DNA of 64,000 nucleotides, from contig NZ_CP009122.1 in the NCBI RefSeq assembly GCF_000803645.1, positions 2,332,501 through 2,396,500 of the forward strand. The letters are read 5' to 3'. Positions within the stretch are counted from its first letter, which is position 1; each line of letters opens with the position of its first letter. The notes under the pieces are model-generated. The model was not told the origin of the DNA, ran no database searches, and was given only the letters and a program-made list of their open reading frames with translations. Source of the stretch: Sphingopyxis fribergensis. GTDB lineage: Bacteria > Pseudomonadota > Alphaproteobacteria > Sphingomonadales > Sphingomonadaceae. The position numbers were made by a program, and so were the translations under genes. This document shows, one piece after another, positions 18,537 through 30,100 of this stretch.

Positions 18537-18579
18537 ACCTATATGACAGCTATAAGACCTATATGAAAGGTATGTAGGT
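18537..18579. promoter_or_regulatory. Tandem ACCTATATGA operator-like sites upstream of TonB receptor
   Basis: ACCTATATGACAGCT (18537-18551) and ACCTATATGAAAGGT (18557-18571) start exactly 20 bp apart, followed by a further AGGT at 18576-18579. The first matches 13582-13596 at 13 of 15 bases. The second matches the palindrome at 13605-13619 at 13 of 15. The position just upstream of ATG 18497 fits operator control by the cluster's AraC or GntR protein. Confidence 0.6.
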
Positions 18580-18631
18580 TGTGCCGATCCGCAGACTGGG
18601 TTTGCAGCAGCCCATTTCCCAGCCCCACATT

Positions 18632-18718
18632 CCGTTGGTGTTGAGCTTGTCGAAGCACCGTTCTTTCTGGCGCCCCCAAAAGAGAAGGGCCGCCCTTGGA
18701 CAAGCTCAAGGCGAACGG
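18632..18718. repeat. Intergenic inverted repeat of the GAGCTTGTCGAAG type
   Basis: Left arm 18632-18656 (CCGTTGGTGTTGAGCTTGTCGAAGC) and right arm 18694-18718 are imperfect reverse complements around a 37-bp centre. Similar GAGCTTGTC palindromes are frequent between genes in sphingomonads. It lies between the SDR stop and the receptor promoter and may end the esterase-SDR transcript. Confidence 0.6.
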
Positions 18719-18748
18719 AGTTGAAAGATCGGAGCCGGCCCTCTTGGC

Positions 18749-19522
18749 CTACCAGCAGCTGTAACCGCCGTCGGCGAGCACGACGCTGCCGGTCATCAAA
18801 CTCGCCATGTCCGACGCAAGGAACAGGATCACCGACGCGACTTCCTCGGGCTCTCCCAGCCGCGCCTGCGGCGTCCCGTCGATCCAGCGGCGGTACATTT
18901 CGCCCTGTTTGTCAGCGAAAGCGTTGAGCGGCGTCGCGATATAGGTTGGCGCCACCGCGTTGACGCGCACCCCGCGCCCCGCCCATTCGGCGGCGAGGCT
19001 CTTGGTCAGCTGGTGCATCGCCGCCTTCGAAGCATTGTAATAGCTTTGCGGCTGGGGGCGGTTGACGATGAAGCCTGACATCGACCCGACATTGACGATG
19101 CTCCCCTGCCCCGCTGCGAGCATGTGCCGCCCGAAGGCGCGCGCGCACCAGAAGCTGCCGTTGAGGTTTACGTCGAGCACATTGAGCCAATGTTCGTCGG
19201 CGACATCCTCGGCCGCTGTTTCGCTGCGGGCGATCCCGGCATTGTTGACGAGGATGTCGATCCGGCCGTCGCGTGCGAGCATTGCGGCGGCGGCGGCATC
19301 GACCGCGGCGCTATCGGTGACGTCGAGCACTTCGGCGAAGACCGCATAGCCCTTGGCCGCGAGATCGGCGACCGCGCGGTCGAGCGCGGTGGCGTCGCGA
19401 TCGGCGATCGTGACCTTCGCGCCGGCTTCGGCCAGCGCTTCGGCGGTCGCGAGGCCGATTCCTTGCGCGCCGCCCGTAACAAAGGCCGTGCGCCCACCCA
19501 AGCGCAGCTTGTCGAGATACAT
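18749..19522 (-). CDS. SDR family NAD(P)-dependent oxidoreductase
   Basis: A 257-aa classical short-chain dehydrogenase. The nucleotide-binding TGGAQGIG is at ~16-23, with ADRDA after beta-2 pointing to NAD(H), then NNAG at ~91-94. The catalytic Ser-Tyr-Lys appear as VGSMSGF and SYYNASKAA (YxxxK). The C-terminus is LADGGYSCW. It interconverts an alcohol and a ketone; the substrate is unknown. ATG 19522 has GGAG about 7 nt upstream. It follows the carboxylesterase by 4 nt, so the two form an operon that could hydrolyse an ester and then oxidise the released alcohol. Confidence 0.92.
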   Translation of the reverse strand: MYLDKLRLGGRTAFVTGGAQGIGLATAEALAEAGAKVTIADRDATALDRAVADLAAKGYAVFAEVLDVTDSAAVDAAAAAMLARDGRIDILVNNAGIARSETAAEDVADEHWLNVLDVNLNGSFWCARAFGRHMLAAGQGSIVNVGSMSGFIVNRPQPQSYYNASKAAMHQLTKSLAAEWAGRGVRVNAVAPTYIATPLNAFADKQGEMYRRWIDGTPQARLGEPEEVASVILFLASDMASLMTGSVVLADGGYSCW

Positions 19523-19526
19523 CGAC

Positions 19527-21014
19527 TTACTCCGGAACGAAGGCGGCGGCGGCCATCATGGGTTCGTGCAGCGCCTCGCCGCGCGTCATCTGATACACCA
19601 TCCGGTACGCCCCGAACTCGGGCCAGGGCATCGCACCCGTCCGCGCGAACCCGGCCCACAGGTCGTGAACCCGATCGGCAAGCGCCTGCGGCGGGTCTAT
19701 CCCCGCCAACCCGCGCGGCCCGGTGACGGTCGGCAGCGTCTTGAACACGAACGGCATCTCGATCCCGTGGCACGCGCCCAGTTCGCCGGCGCACGCGGGC
19801 GAGCGCCAGTCGAACTCGTACATCCACGTCTTGCCCTGATGCGCCGAGGCATATTGGCGCGCCGGCCAGCGGAAGACGAGGTCGTTCATCGCTTCGGTCA
19901 GCGCCTCGCCGGGCCGCACGCCCGGCTGCTTGTAGCCATAGGCCTTCAGCACCGCCGTCGCCTGCGGATGCGACCGCCCGAGAAGCCAGCGCGCCAGCAG
20001 CCCGCCGATCTTCTTGCGCACCCCCGTCGGCACGAAATAGAGGTTCATCTCCTCGGCATTGCTGCCGATGACGACTTCCACGTCGCGCCCGGCCCCTTTG
20101 CGCAGCGCGTCGATCGGCTTTTCGGGCAGCACATCGTCGCCATAGACCGGAATGAAACGGCTGATCCCATACACCGGCTCGCGCCCGTCATTTCCGCGCA
20201 AATCGACCGCCCAAGGCTTTGCCACCTTCTCGATCGCATCCATCGCCGCGGCATGCGTGACGGTGCTAAAACCCCCGGCGTCGGGGCTGACACGCAATAT
20301 TTTCGCCAACTTCCGCACCAACCGCTGCGCCACTTCGATCTCGCGCACCATCGCGCCATGGCCGCTCTGGATGATCGCCCGAGCGAACAGGCCCTTCGCC
20401 AGCGGCGAGGTAATCAGGTCGGCGATCGCCATCGCGCCCGCGCTCTCCCCGAACACGGTGATCTTGGCCGGATCGCCGCCAAAGGCCGCTATATTGCGCT
20501 GTACCCATTCGAGCGCGAAGATCATGTCGCGCAGGCCCAGATTGGTCGGCGCGCCGGGCACCGGCAAAAAGCCATCGATCCCCATACGGTAGTTGATCGC
20601 GACACAGACGATGCCCGAGGCAGCAAAGGCGCTACCGTCGTGGACCGACGCATCCTTGCAGCCGCCGACAAAGCCGCCACCGTGGATAAAGACCATCACC
20701 GGCGCCGCCGTGGCATCCTTGGGCGCCCAGACATTCAGCCGAAGATAGTCGCCATCGCTGCCATCGCTGCCCGGACCGACGAGCGGCGTCGGGTCGACCA
20801 TGGGGAAAGGCTTGATCCGGTGCGGCGCCGCGGGGCCCGGATCATCCATATCGCGCACCCCCTCCCACGGAAGCGGCGGACGCGGACGTTCGAAACGCTC
20901 GGGAGGCGCGGCGTAAGGGATGCCGAAAAACCGCACGACAGGGCCATCGACGCGCCCGCGTATCGCGCCGCTATCGATTTCGATCGGCGCACCATATTGT
21001 TCTTCAGCGATCAT
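19527..21014 (-). CDS. Type-B carboxylesterase/lipase family protein
   Basis: A 495-aa alpha/beta hydrolase of the carboxylesterase type B family. It shows the RFFGIPYAAPP N-terminal signature, the oxyanion hole HGGGFVGG (~112), the nucleophile elbow GESAGA (~197-202) and the catalytic His in CHGIEMPF (~415). The acidic member is probably the Glu of SNAEEMNLYF. There is no signal peptide, so it is cytoplasmic. It is the first gene of the esterase-SDR pair and lies close to a receptor, dehydrogenase and MFS operon on the same strand, suggesting release of an acid or alcohol from an imported ester. ATG 21014 lacks a strong ribosome binding site but starts the conserved region. Confidence 0.9.
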   Translation of the reverse strand: MIAEEQYGAPIEIDSGAIRGRVDGPVVRFFGIPYAAPPERFERPRPPLPWEGVRDMDDPGPAAPHRIKPFPMVDPTPLVGPGSDGSDGDYLRLNVWAPKDATAAPVMVFIHGGGFVGGCKDASVHDGSAFAASGIVCVAINYRMGIDGFLPVPGAPTNLGLRDMIFALEWVQRNIAAFGGDPAKITVFGESAGAMAIADLITSPLAKGLFARAIIQSGHGAMVREIEVAQRLVRKLAKILRVSPDAGGFSTVTHAAAMDAIEKVAKPWAVDLRGNDGREPVYGISRFIPVYGDDVLPEKPIDALRKGAGRDVEVVIGSNAEEMNLYFVPTGVRKKIGGLLARWLLGRSHPQATAVLKAYGYKQPGVRPGEALTEAMNDLVFRWPARQYASAHQGKTWMYEFDWRSPACAGELGACHGIEMPFVFKTLPTVTGPRGLAGIDPPQALADRVHDLWAGFARTGAMPWPEFGAYRMVYQMTRGEALHEPMMAAAAFVPE

Positions 21015-21126
21015 TGCGTCGGCATATCATCTGGTACGGCTACGCGCCTATGCCCGCCGATATGCCCAACGGATGAAGAAATATGCCCGGACACGGGAGC
21101 GGAGCCGATGCCGCGCCCCCGCGCGC

Positions 21127-24100
21127 CTAGAACCGCACCCGGAAACCCGCGCTCCCCTTCAGATTATATCCCGCGCCGAAGTCGGCGATGGCGGTATCGC
21201 CCGAAATTTCGGTATAGAGCGTGAAGCGGTCGTTGCCCCAGCTGTAGCTGCCGCCGAGCCCCAGTTCGCCCGACAGGCGGTGGTCGCGGTTCGCAATCGT
21301 CGTTGCCGACACATCGGCAACCGCGCCGTCGAGCCATTCATAGCTGAGGTTCATCACGCTATAGAGGCGCGTGCGGCGGACATCGCCCGCCGGGCCCTTC
21401 CAGCTCGTCTGGTGGTCGATCGCTATGCCCCATCGGGTCTTCAGGCTTTCGCCCTTCGCCGCCGAAACCGACGCATCGGCCGGATCGGCGAAGCGGTCGA
21501 AATCGACCTTGGCAAAGCTCATCTGGACCTGCGGCGTGACCGAGAGATTCCGCCCGATCGACGTCTGCTTGCCGAGTTCGAGGCTGAACGCCTGGCCGTC
21601 CCCCTTGTTGCCCTGTGCGAGCGAGCCGAGGATGTTCGATTCGAGGTCGCTGTCGAACCAGCTGAGCTTGGCCTGACCGTCGACGTAAAAGCCCTGCGGC
21701 CCGTACCAGGTCATCGTCGCGCCGACACCATAGCCCTGCGTGTCGATGCTGCCGTTACCGAAGATCGACGTCACGGCGCTGTCTGCCTTGCCATAATGCG
21801 CGGTCAGCCCGCCGATGAGTGCTGCACCGTCGCTGCGCTGGCTTAGCGTCGCGTCGAGCCCGAGCTGCGCCTGCCACTGGTCTACCTTGCGATCCGCGCC
21901 GCTGGTCGAGACGAGCGCGTCCGGACGCTGACGTTCGGATTCGAACCGGCCCCACAGGCCCGCGCCGGCGACCGGCGACGCGGCCCATGACCGGTTGCCG
22001 ACGCGCTGTTGCAAGGTCGGCAGGCGGTTCAGCGACTGCAGCGCCCCGACATAGGCCTCATAGACCGGGACACCCGGCTGATAGAGCGGGCCTTGCGGAT
22101 TACCGGCCTCATCGAGCCGCGCCGAACGCAGATACCAGTCCCCGTCCTGCGGCGTCGAGATGCCGTTCTTGTAGAGGCGATAGCCATAGGCGCCCGCGAT
22201 CACCGCCTGCTGGCCGCCGAACAGATAGTCGCCGTCGAGCGCGAAATTTCCGTTCGATGCACCGGCGACGTCGACGATCTTGATCCCGTCAACCGTCTGC
22301 GCGCCGAGGCCGCCGCGATTGATCACCGCGACCCGCGTGTTCCCCGACGTCGCGCCGCTCACGATCAGACGATCGGTCGCCGATGTGTCGCCGCCAAGCG
22401 CAGCTTCGATCTCGAGAACGCCGCCATTGCCCGCATAGTCGCCCGTGACGGTCAGCGAACCGATGCCGCTGCCCGGTGCGACGATGCCCGCATTGACGAT
22501 GCTGCCGACGCGGCCCGCGCCGTCGAGACGACCCGCCGAACCGACGCTCACCGCGCCGCCGAGGCTTCCCTGCACGGAAAGCGTGCCGCCGGCGACCGTC
22601 GTGCTGCCGCCAAAGCCGCTGTTGTTGCCAGTGACAAGCAAGGTGCCCGCGCCATTCTTGGCCAGCACCCCAGCGCCCGATAACAGGCCATGATAGGTGA
22701 AGACCGTATCGGCAGCGGCCGCGATCGTGCCCCCGCTCGCGACGACGATATCACGCGCGCTGGTGAGGTTGGCGCTCGTTTCGAGCGTGCCGCCATCGAG
22801 CGTCACGGCGCCGCTCGTGGCGCCGAGGTTTGCGTCGTTCGAGATGCGGATCGTACCGCCAACGATCTGGGTGCCGCCGGTGTAGCTGTTCGTACCGCCG
22901 AGGACGAGCGTTCCCGCGTCCGATTTGACGAGCTGAGCCGCACCGCTGAGCGACGAATTGATCGTCGCGGTGAAGCCCGCGCCCGCGCTGCTGCCGTCGC
23001 CGACGCGGATCGTCGCGGTCGCATCGGTCAGGGTGATGCCGCCGCCCGTGATGACATAATTGTTCGCCGCGAACTGCATCCCGGCCGCCGACACGGCGCC
23101 AAGGCCATTGTCCACGGTGACGGTACCGCCGGTGCCGCCGAAGATGGCGAAGGCGCCGTCGGTATAGCCTGCGTTCACCGCGCCATTCTCGCCGGTCCAA
23201 TTGTCGTTGCCGGGGCTCGCCTGCCACACGCCACTGCCGCCGTTGACGACGCCATTATTCTTGGGCCCGGCCGCGCCATCCCAAAAATTGAGCGTCAGTC
23301 CCGCCGAATTGACGAGGTTCACTTGCCCCGCGATCGACGTCTGGACGACCGCATTCGCCCCCGTTGGCAGCGTGCCGAGCGTGACGCCATTGTTAGTCAA
23401 CGTGCCCCCATAGTTGAACATCCGATAGACGCCGACGTCGAACGCGCCACCGGTCGGAACGCCGACGTTGATCACGCCGTCGAGCACCAGATTGCCGCCC
23501 ACGTTGACGAGATCGTTGAGCGCGCCGCCCACGATCCCAGCCGCGCCGAACTCGAAATCGAGCTGCGTTGTCGCCGACAGTGACAAATTGCCGCCGATCG
23601 TCAGCGTTCCCGCCGAGCCCGCGCCCGGTGCGAGCGTCGCACCATTGGCCAAAGCGACATTGCCGCCGATCGTGCCGATGCCGCCCAGCGTCGCGCCGGC
23701 GAGGACATTCGTCGTCCCGGCGGCGGCAGCGTAATTGCCGTTCACGAACATCGTGCCGGCGGCGACCGTTGCACCGCCATAGGTGCCGCCGCCACCCAGA
23801 ACCAGCATACCGTCGCCGCTCTTGGTAAAGCTGCCCACGCCCGACAGCGCGCCCGCAAGCGTCAGCGTCGTTCCCGCGTCGGTGCGGAAACCGCCGGTAC
23901 CGATCAGGTCGACGCCGCGCGCCAAGCTGAAGCTCGCCGTCGTTCGCAGCGTCCCGCCGTCGAAGCGGATCGTCCCGCCGCCCAGATTGGCATCGGCGCC
24001 GATTTGCAGCGTACCGCCGTTGATCGACGTTCCGCCGGTGTAGCTGTTGCTGCCCGCGAGCACGAGCGTCCCCGCATCGGTCTTCACCAACCCGGCCGCG

Positions 24101-27100
24101 CCCGTCAGTTCGGCATCTATCGTCGCAACATAGGCTGCGCCGGCCGCGGTGCCGTCACCGACACGGATCACCGCCTGCGCGCCATCCAGCGTCAGCGCGT
24201 CGCCGGTGATGCGATAACCGCCCGTCGCGAACTGCATCCCCGAGGCGCCGACCGTGCCCAGGCTATTGTCGATCGTCACCGTTCCGGCCTCGCCCGAGAA
24301 GATGGCGAAGGCGCCGTCATCATAGCCCGCGTTGACCGCACCCGTGACGTCGGCCCAATTGTCGTTGCCGAGGCTATTTTGCCAGACGCCGTCGCCGCCG
24401 TTCACGGCATTGTCGAACTTCGGCCCAGCCGCGCCGTCCCAGAAGTTAAGCGTCGCCGATCCCTTGTTGATCAGGTTCACTTCGCCCGCGATCGACGTCT
24501 GCACCTGCGCATTGGCACCCGCGGGCATCGTCCCGAGCGCGAGGCCATTGTCGGTCAGCGCCCCCGCATAGTTGATGATACGATAGAGGCCGATATCGAA
24601 CGCACCGCCCACCGGCACCGCCACGTCGAGCGTGCCGTCGAGGACGATATCCCCGCCGACGTTGACGACGTCGTTGAGCGGACCGCCGACATCGTTCGCG
24701 CGGCCGAATTCGAAGCCGAGCGTCGCGCCCGCGGCGAGTGCGAGATTGCCGTTGATCGTGAGCGTACCCGGAGCATTAGCGCCCGGAGCGAGCGTGGCGC
24801 CGCTGTTGACGAACACATTTCCGCCGATGATGCCCGACCCGCCCAGCGTCGCGCCCGCGCCAACATTGGTCGCGCCCGTCGCCGCCGACTGGTCGCCATT
24901 TACGAGCAGGGTGCCTGCACTGACGCTGGTTGTCCCGGTATAGCTGTTGCTGCCGGTAAGGATCGTGGTGCCCGAACCATTTTGGTCGACTGCACCGCCA
25001 CCCGAAATCACGCCCCCGAAACTATGGGTGTCGGCGCGGCTGAAGACGAGCAGGCCGTTGTTGACAATGTTGCCCGAGATCGAGCCCGAGATGCCTCCAT
25101 CGCCCAGTTGCAGCGTACCCGCCGATATCGTCGTGCCGCCCGTGAAGAGATGGTCGCCGGTTAGGATCGTCCTTCCCGAACCCATCTGCTCAAGCGAACC
25201 GCCGCCCGAAATCAGTCCGGCGAAAGTCGTATCGTCCGACCGATTGAACGCGAGCACGCCGTCGTTGACGACATCACCGGCGATCGCGCCACTGGCGGCG
25301 CCGCCGCCAATCTCCAGCCGCCCGGCGTGGATCGCCGTATCGCCGGTGTAAACATTGTTTGCCCTCAGGACGAGAGTTCCCGCGCCGTCCTTGGTCAGGC
25401 TGCCCGCGCCCGAAACGACCCCCGCGAGCGTCAGGCCCGCGTCGGTCAGGAAGGTCGCGTCGCCTGCGAGGTCCACCGCACGGTTCGAAACCATCGCGGC
25501 CGTCGTGTGCAAGGTGCCACCGCCAAACGACAGTCCGCCCGCCGCGTCGCCAAGGTTGGCGTCGGACGAAATGCGGATGGTGCCACCGTTGATCGCGGTG
25601 CCGCCGGCATAGCTGTTGGTGCCCGACAGATTGAGCGCGCCTGCATCGGTTTTCACCAGCATCGCCGTCCCCGTCAGGTCGGCGCCGATCGTCGCGGTGT
25701 AGCCCGCGCCCGCGGCGCTGCTGTCGCCGACCTGGACGAGCGCCTGCGTGCCGGTGAGCGTCAGCGTATCGCCGGTCACGACATAGCCGTCGCTAGCGAA
25801 CTGCATCCCCGACGCGAGCACCGCGCCGCCACTGTTGTCGATCGTAACCGTTCCGGGCGCCGCTGCGAAGACCGCGAAACTATCCTGCGCATAATCGGCG
25901 TTGATCGTCCCGTTCGCGTCGGTCCAGTTATTCGCGCCGCCGGCGATACGCCACACGCCGTTGCCGCCGTTGAGCACGCCATCATGCTTGGGTCCGGCCG
26001 CGCCGTCCCAGAAGCTGAGCGCGAGGCCCTGCGTGTTGACGAGGTTCACCTGACCCGCGATCGCGGTCTGCACCGAAACGCCCGCGCCGCCGCCGGGGAT
26101 CGCGCCCAGCGCCAGTCCGTTGTCGGTCAGCGCGCCGCCATAGTTGAACACGCGATAGATTCCGGGACCGAAGGTGCCGCCCGTCGACACCGACACGTCG
26201 ATCGTCCCGTCGAGGACCAGATCGCCCCCGACATTGACGAGATCGTTGAGCGCGCCGCCTGCGACATTCGCCTGCCCGAATTCATAGGCAAGGATCGACC
26301 CGCCGGCGAGCGACAGATTGCCGTTGATCGTCAGCGTCCCCGCACTCTCGCCGGGCGCAAGTGTGGCGCCATTCTGCACATCGACGTTGCCGCCGATGAT
26401 TCCATTGCCGCCAAGCGTTGCGCCCGAGAAGGCCGTCGTCAGCCCGGTCGCCGCCGACTGGTCGCCGCTGACGAGCAAAGTGCCCGCGTTGACGAGGGTG
26501 GCCCCCGCATAGCTATTGGCGCCGGTCAGCGTCAATGTGCCGAGACCGTCCTTGGTCAGCCCGCCCGCGCCAGCGAAGCGCGGCGCCATGCCGATATTGT
26601 GACCGTTGGTGTCGATGATGCCGCCGTTTGTGCCGAGCGTAATGTCGTTCGCACCGAAATCGACGAAGAACTCGCCTTCATCCTGCGTCGCGCGGAGCAC
26701 GCCGCCGTCGAGCGAGAAATTGACCGTCCCCAAACCGCCACCGATCTGGCTGGTCTCGACAACACCGCGACTCCCGGTCGTGCCCGCAATGGTCACAGAT
26801 CCGCTGGACCCCGCCGCGACGCCGAGCGCGACGCCGCCGTCGGCGCGGACCAGCCCCCCGTTATCGACCAAAAGCGAGCCCGTACCATCATTGCCGACGG
26901 TCATCGAGAAATCGGTGACCAGCCAGCGCGACCCGGCGCCAGTCACAACGACGCTGCCGGTGGAATTGGCCCCGATATAACCCTGATTGCTGGTGACGCT
27001 CGCGCCGTTCTCGATACGCAGGGAGCCGGTGCCAAAGCTGCCGACATTCAGCTGCTGGGTGTTGACCCATGAGGTGCCGGCCCCGGATATGATCGCGTTG

Positions 27101-30100
27101 CCGTTTCCGGAGGCCCCGACGATCCCGTCGTTGCTGGTCACCGTCGCGCCATTTTCGATGCGCAGCGTGCCCGCACCAGACAGGCCGACGTTGATCCGTC
27201 CGCTGTTTTCCCACAGCGAGCCTGCGCCGGTTACGAGAACCTGTCCGACGCCGTCGGTACTGGCGCCGATCTGGCCGCCGACGCTGACGACCTTGCCGCC
27301 GTCCGTGATGTTCAACGTCCCGTTGCCGTCATAGCCGACGAGCACATCGCCGTTGTTCGTCCAGGTCGAGGCGGCGCCGTTGCCGCCGACACCCGAGACA
27401 TTGACGATACCCTGGCTGCCGGCGTTGGAGCCGATCCAGCCCGACTGGTTGCTGACCTGGGCGCCCGCTGTAATGTTCAACGTGCCGGTGCCGAACTCGC
27501 CGACGACGATGTCGCTTGCCCCGGTCCAGGTCGAGGCATTGCCATTGGCATCCTGGCCCGAAACATTGACGGTCCCCTGGCTGCCGACATCGTCGCCAAT
27601 ATAAGCGAGATCCGCGACGGTCACGATGCCGCCATCGAGGATGTTCAGCGTGCCGGTGCCGAGGCGGCCGACACGGAGCATGCCCGCGTTGGTCCAGGTC
27701 GAGGCATTGCCGCTGCCGTCGGTACCCGTGACAGTGACGATGCCCTGCTCGCCGGCCTCGCGGCCGATCATGCCGGCCGCATTTGTCAGCGTGCCGCCGT
27801 CCGCGAGCCGCAGTTCGCCGCCCCGGACGTTGGTTTCGCCCACGAAATTGTTGTCGCCCGTCAGAATGAGCGTTCCGAGGTCGGTCTTGATGACGTCGCC
27901 GATGCCGTTCAGGTTCGACGCGATCGTCGCGGTGTAATCCGCGCCGCCAATCGAGCCGTCACCGACGCGAATAATCGCCTCCGATTCAACGAGCGCGATA
28001 TCGTCGCCCGCGAGGACATAGCCGTCGCTGGCGAACTGCATCCCCGATGCCGTGACCGCGCCGAGCGAGCCGTCGACGGTTACCGCGCCACCGACACCCG
28101 AAAAGACCGCGAAGGCCGCGTCGGTGAACGGGGCATTCGCCGACCCGTCGAACTCGGTCCAGTTGTCATTGCCGCCTGCCGCCTGCCACAGGCCGTCGCC
28201 GCCCGTAATCGTCCCGTCGTTCTTGCCCCCGTTTACGCCGTCCCAGAAGCGCATGGTGAGGCCGGTGGTGTTCACCAGATTGACCTGGTTCGCGACCGAG
28301 GTCTGCACGAAATAGCCCGCATTGACCGTCAACCCGTTGTCGGTCAGCGTCCCGCCATAGTTGATGACGCGATAGACGCCCGGATCGAAGCTGCCGCCGG
28401 GAGGAACCGAAACATTGAGCGCGCCGTCGAGCGTCAGGTCGCCACCGACCTCGATCAAGTCGTTAAACGCACCGCCGACGACATTCGCCTGGCCGAAATC
28501 GACGTTGAGCGTTGCGGCCGCCGCGAGGGTCAGATTGCCAGCGATGGTCAACCTGCCCGGAATCCCGCCGACATCGCCCGGATTAAGGTTACCGTCGAGG
28601 ATGTCGACATTGCCGCCCAGCGTGCCGGTGCCGCCGAGTGTGCCGCCGGTCGCCACACTGACGCTGCTCGCCCCGCCGCCGAGAATGCCGTCGACGAGCA
28701 GCGTGCCGCCCGCGACCGACGTCGTGCCGGTAAAGGCCGAGCTGTCACCGGTCAGGCGCGTGGAGCCGGCCGCATGATTGATCGAACCCGCGCCCGACAT
28801 GCTGTTGGCGAAGAGATAGTCGGGGCCGGTGTGGTTGAAGTTCAGCGCGCCCGCGCCGAGGCCGAATATGATGTTGCCGTCGATGAAGCCGGCTGCCGCA
28901 GCGGCACCGCCCTCGACACCGCCGATATTCACGGTGCCGGTCGAACCGGCTTGGGCCGCAATCTGGAGGCCTGAGCCGGCGATCGCACGGCCGTTGTCGG
29001 CAACCGTCAGGACGGCAGTGCCAGTCCCGCTACCGATAATCAGGTCACCGGTCGTGGCGAAGCTGGAGCCCGTGCCCGACACCGTCAGGTTGGCGGTCCC
29101 TGGTGCCGCCCCGAGGGTCGCGGACGCAAAGCTTGCCACGCCGCCCTGATCGACCGCGAAACTGCCGGCGGTCATCAGCAGCGCGCCGGCGCTCGTCCAG
29201 TTGGAGTCGGCACCGGTGATCGCCACGGCAAGCGGGATTGTGTTGCTGGTCGCGGTGCCGATCTGGCTGTCGCCGCCGGTGCGCAGCGTTCCGCCCGCGC
29301 CGATCATCAGGCTGAAGGGGCCGTTGAAGACCGTGCTCCCCCGGATCCCGCCCGACACATCGGCCAGCGAGTTCGCGCCCGTGATGTTGATCTGTGTAGA
29401 GACGGGAGACACAGCGCGCACCGCTACGTCGCCTGCCGTGACCCGGAGCGTGCCGCCATTGGTGACATTCATGATGACCGAGCCCGTGCCGGCGAGATTT
29501 GCGCTGCCGATGGCGGTGGTGCTGAAGACCGAGTTCGCACCGTCAATGCTCAGCGTCGAGCGGCCCAAGCTCGTGCTGCCCCCGGACGTTACCCTTGCCC
29601 CGCCGACGATGCGAAGCTCGCCGCCCGAGCCGTTGATGAGCGTGCCACCGCCATAATTGCTGTCGCCGGTCAGCGTGGTCACGCCGGTGCTGGTTACCCA
29701 TAGAGTGCCGGTGCCAGTAATCGAGCCGGCATAGGTATAGGCGTTCGAGCGATTGAAGGTGAGGCGGGCATTGTTGACCACGTCGCCCACGATCGAACCG
29801 GTCGTGCCGTCAAGGCCGCCAATCTGCAGCGCACCCGCCTCGATCCTCGTGCCGCCGGTATAGCTGTTCTCGCCAGCGAGCGCGAGCGAACCGTCGCCGA
29901 GTTTCGTAAATCCGCCGCTCCCTGTCATGGCATTGAGGACGCCGTTCGACGTTGCGGCATTTGCAATGTCGATTGCACCGCCGTTCGCGCCCAGAATGTA
30001 GGCGTGCGCGTTGACCGAGTTAGCGCCCGTCATCCGTAAGGTGCCGCCGTCGAGCGTGATCGCGCTACCAGCATCGCCGAGGAAGCTGTCATTCTCGACC

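Noticed and set aside
24004..27072. Long plus-strand open frames (386 and 581 codons) opposite the giant autotransporter
   Set aside because: Their proteins are Arg/Ala/Pro-rich without motifs. They exist because Gly/Thr/Ala-rich repeat codons leave the opposite frame free of stops; the minus strand shows clear domains and a barrel.
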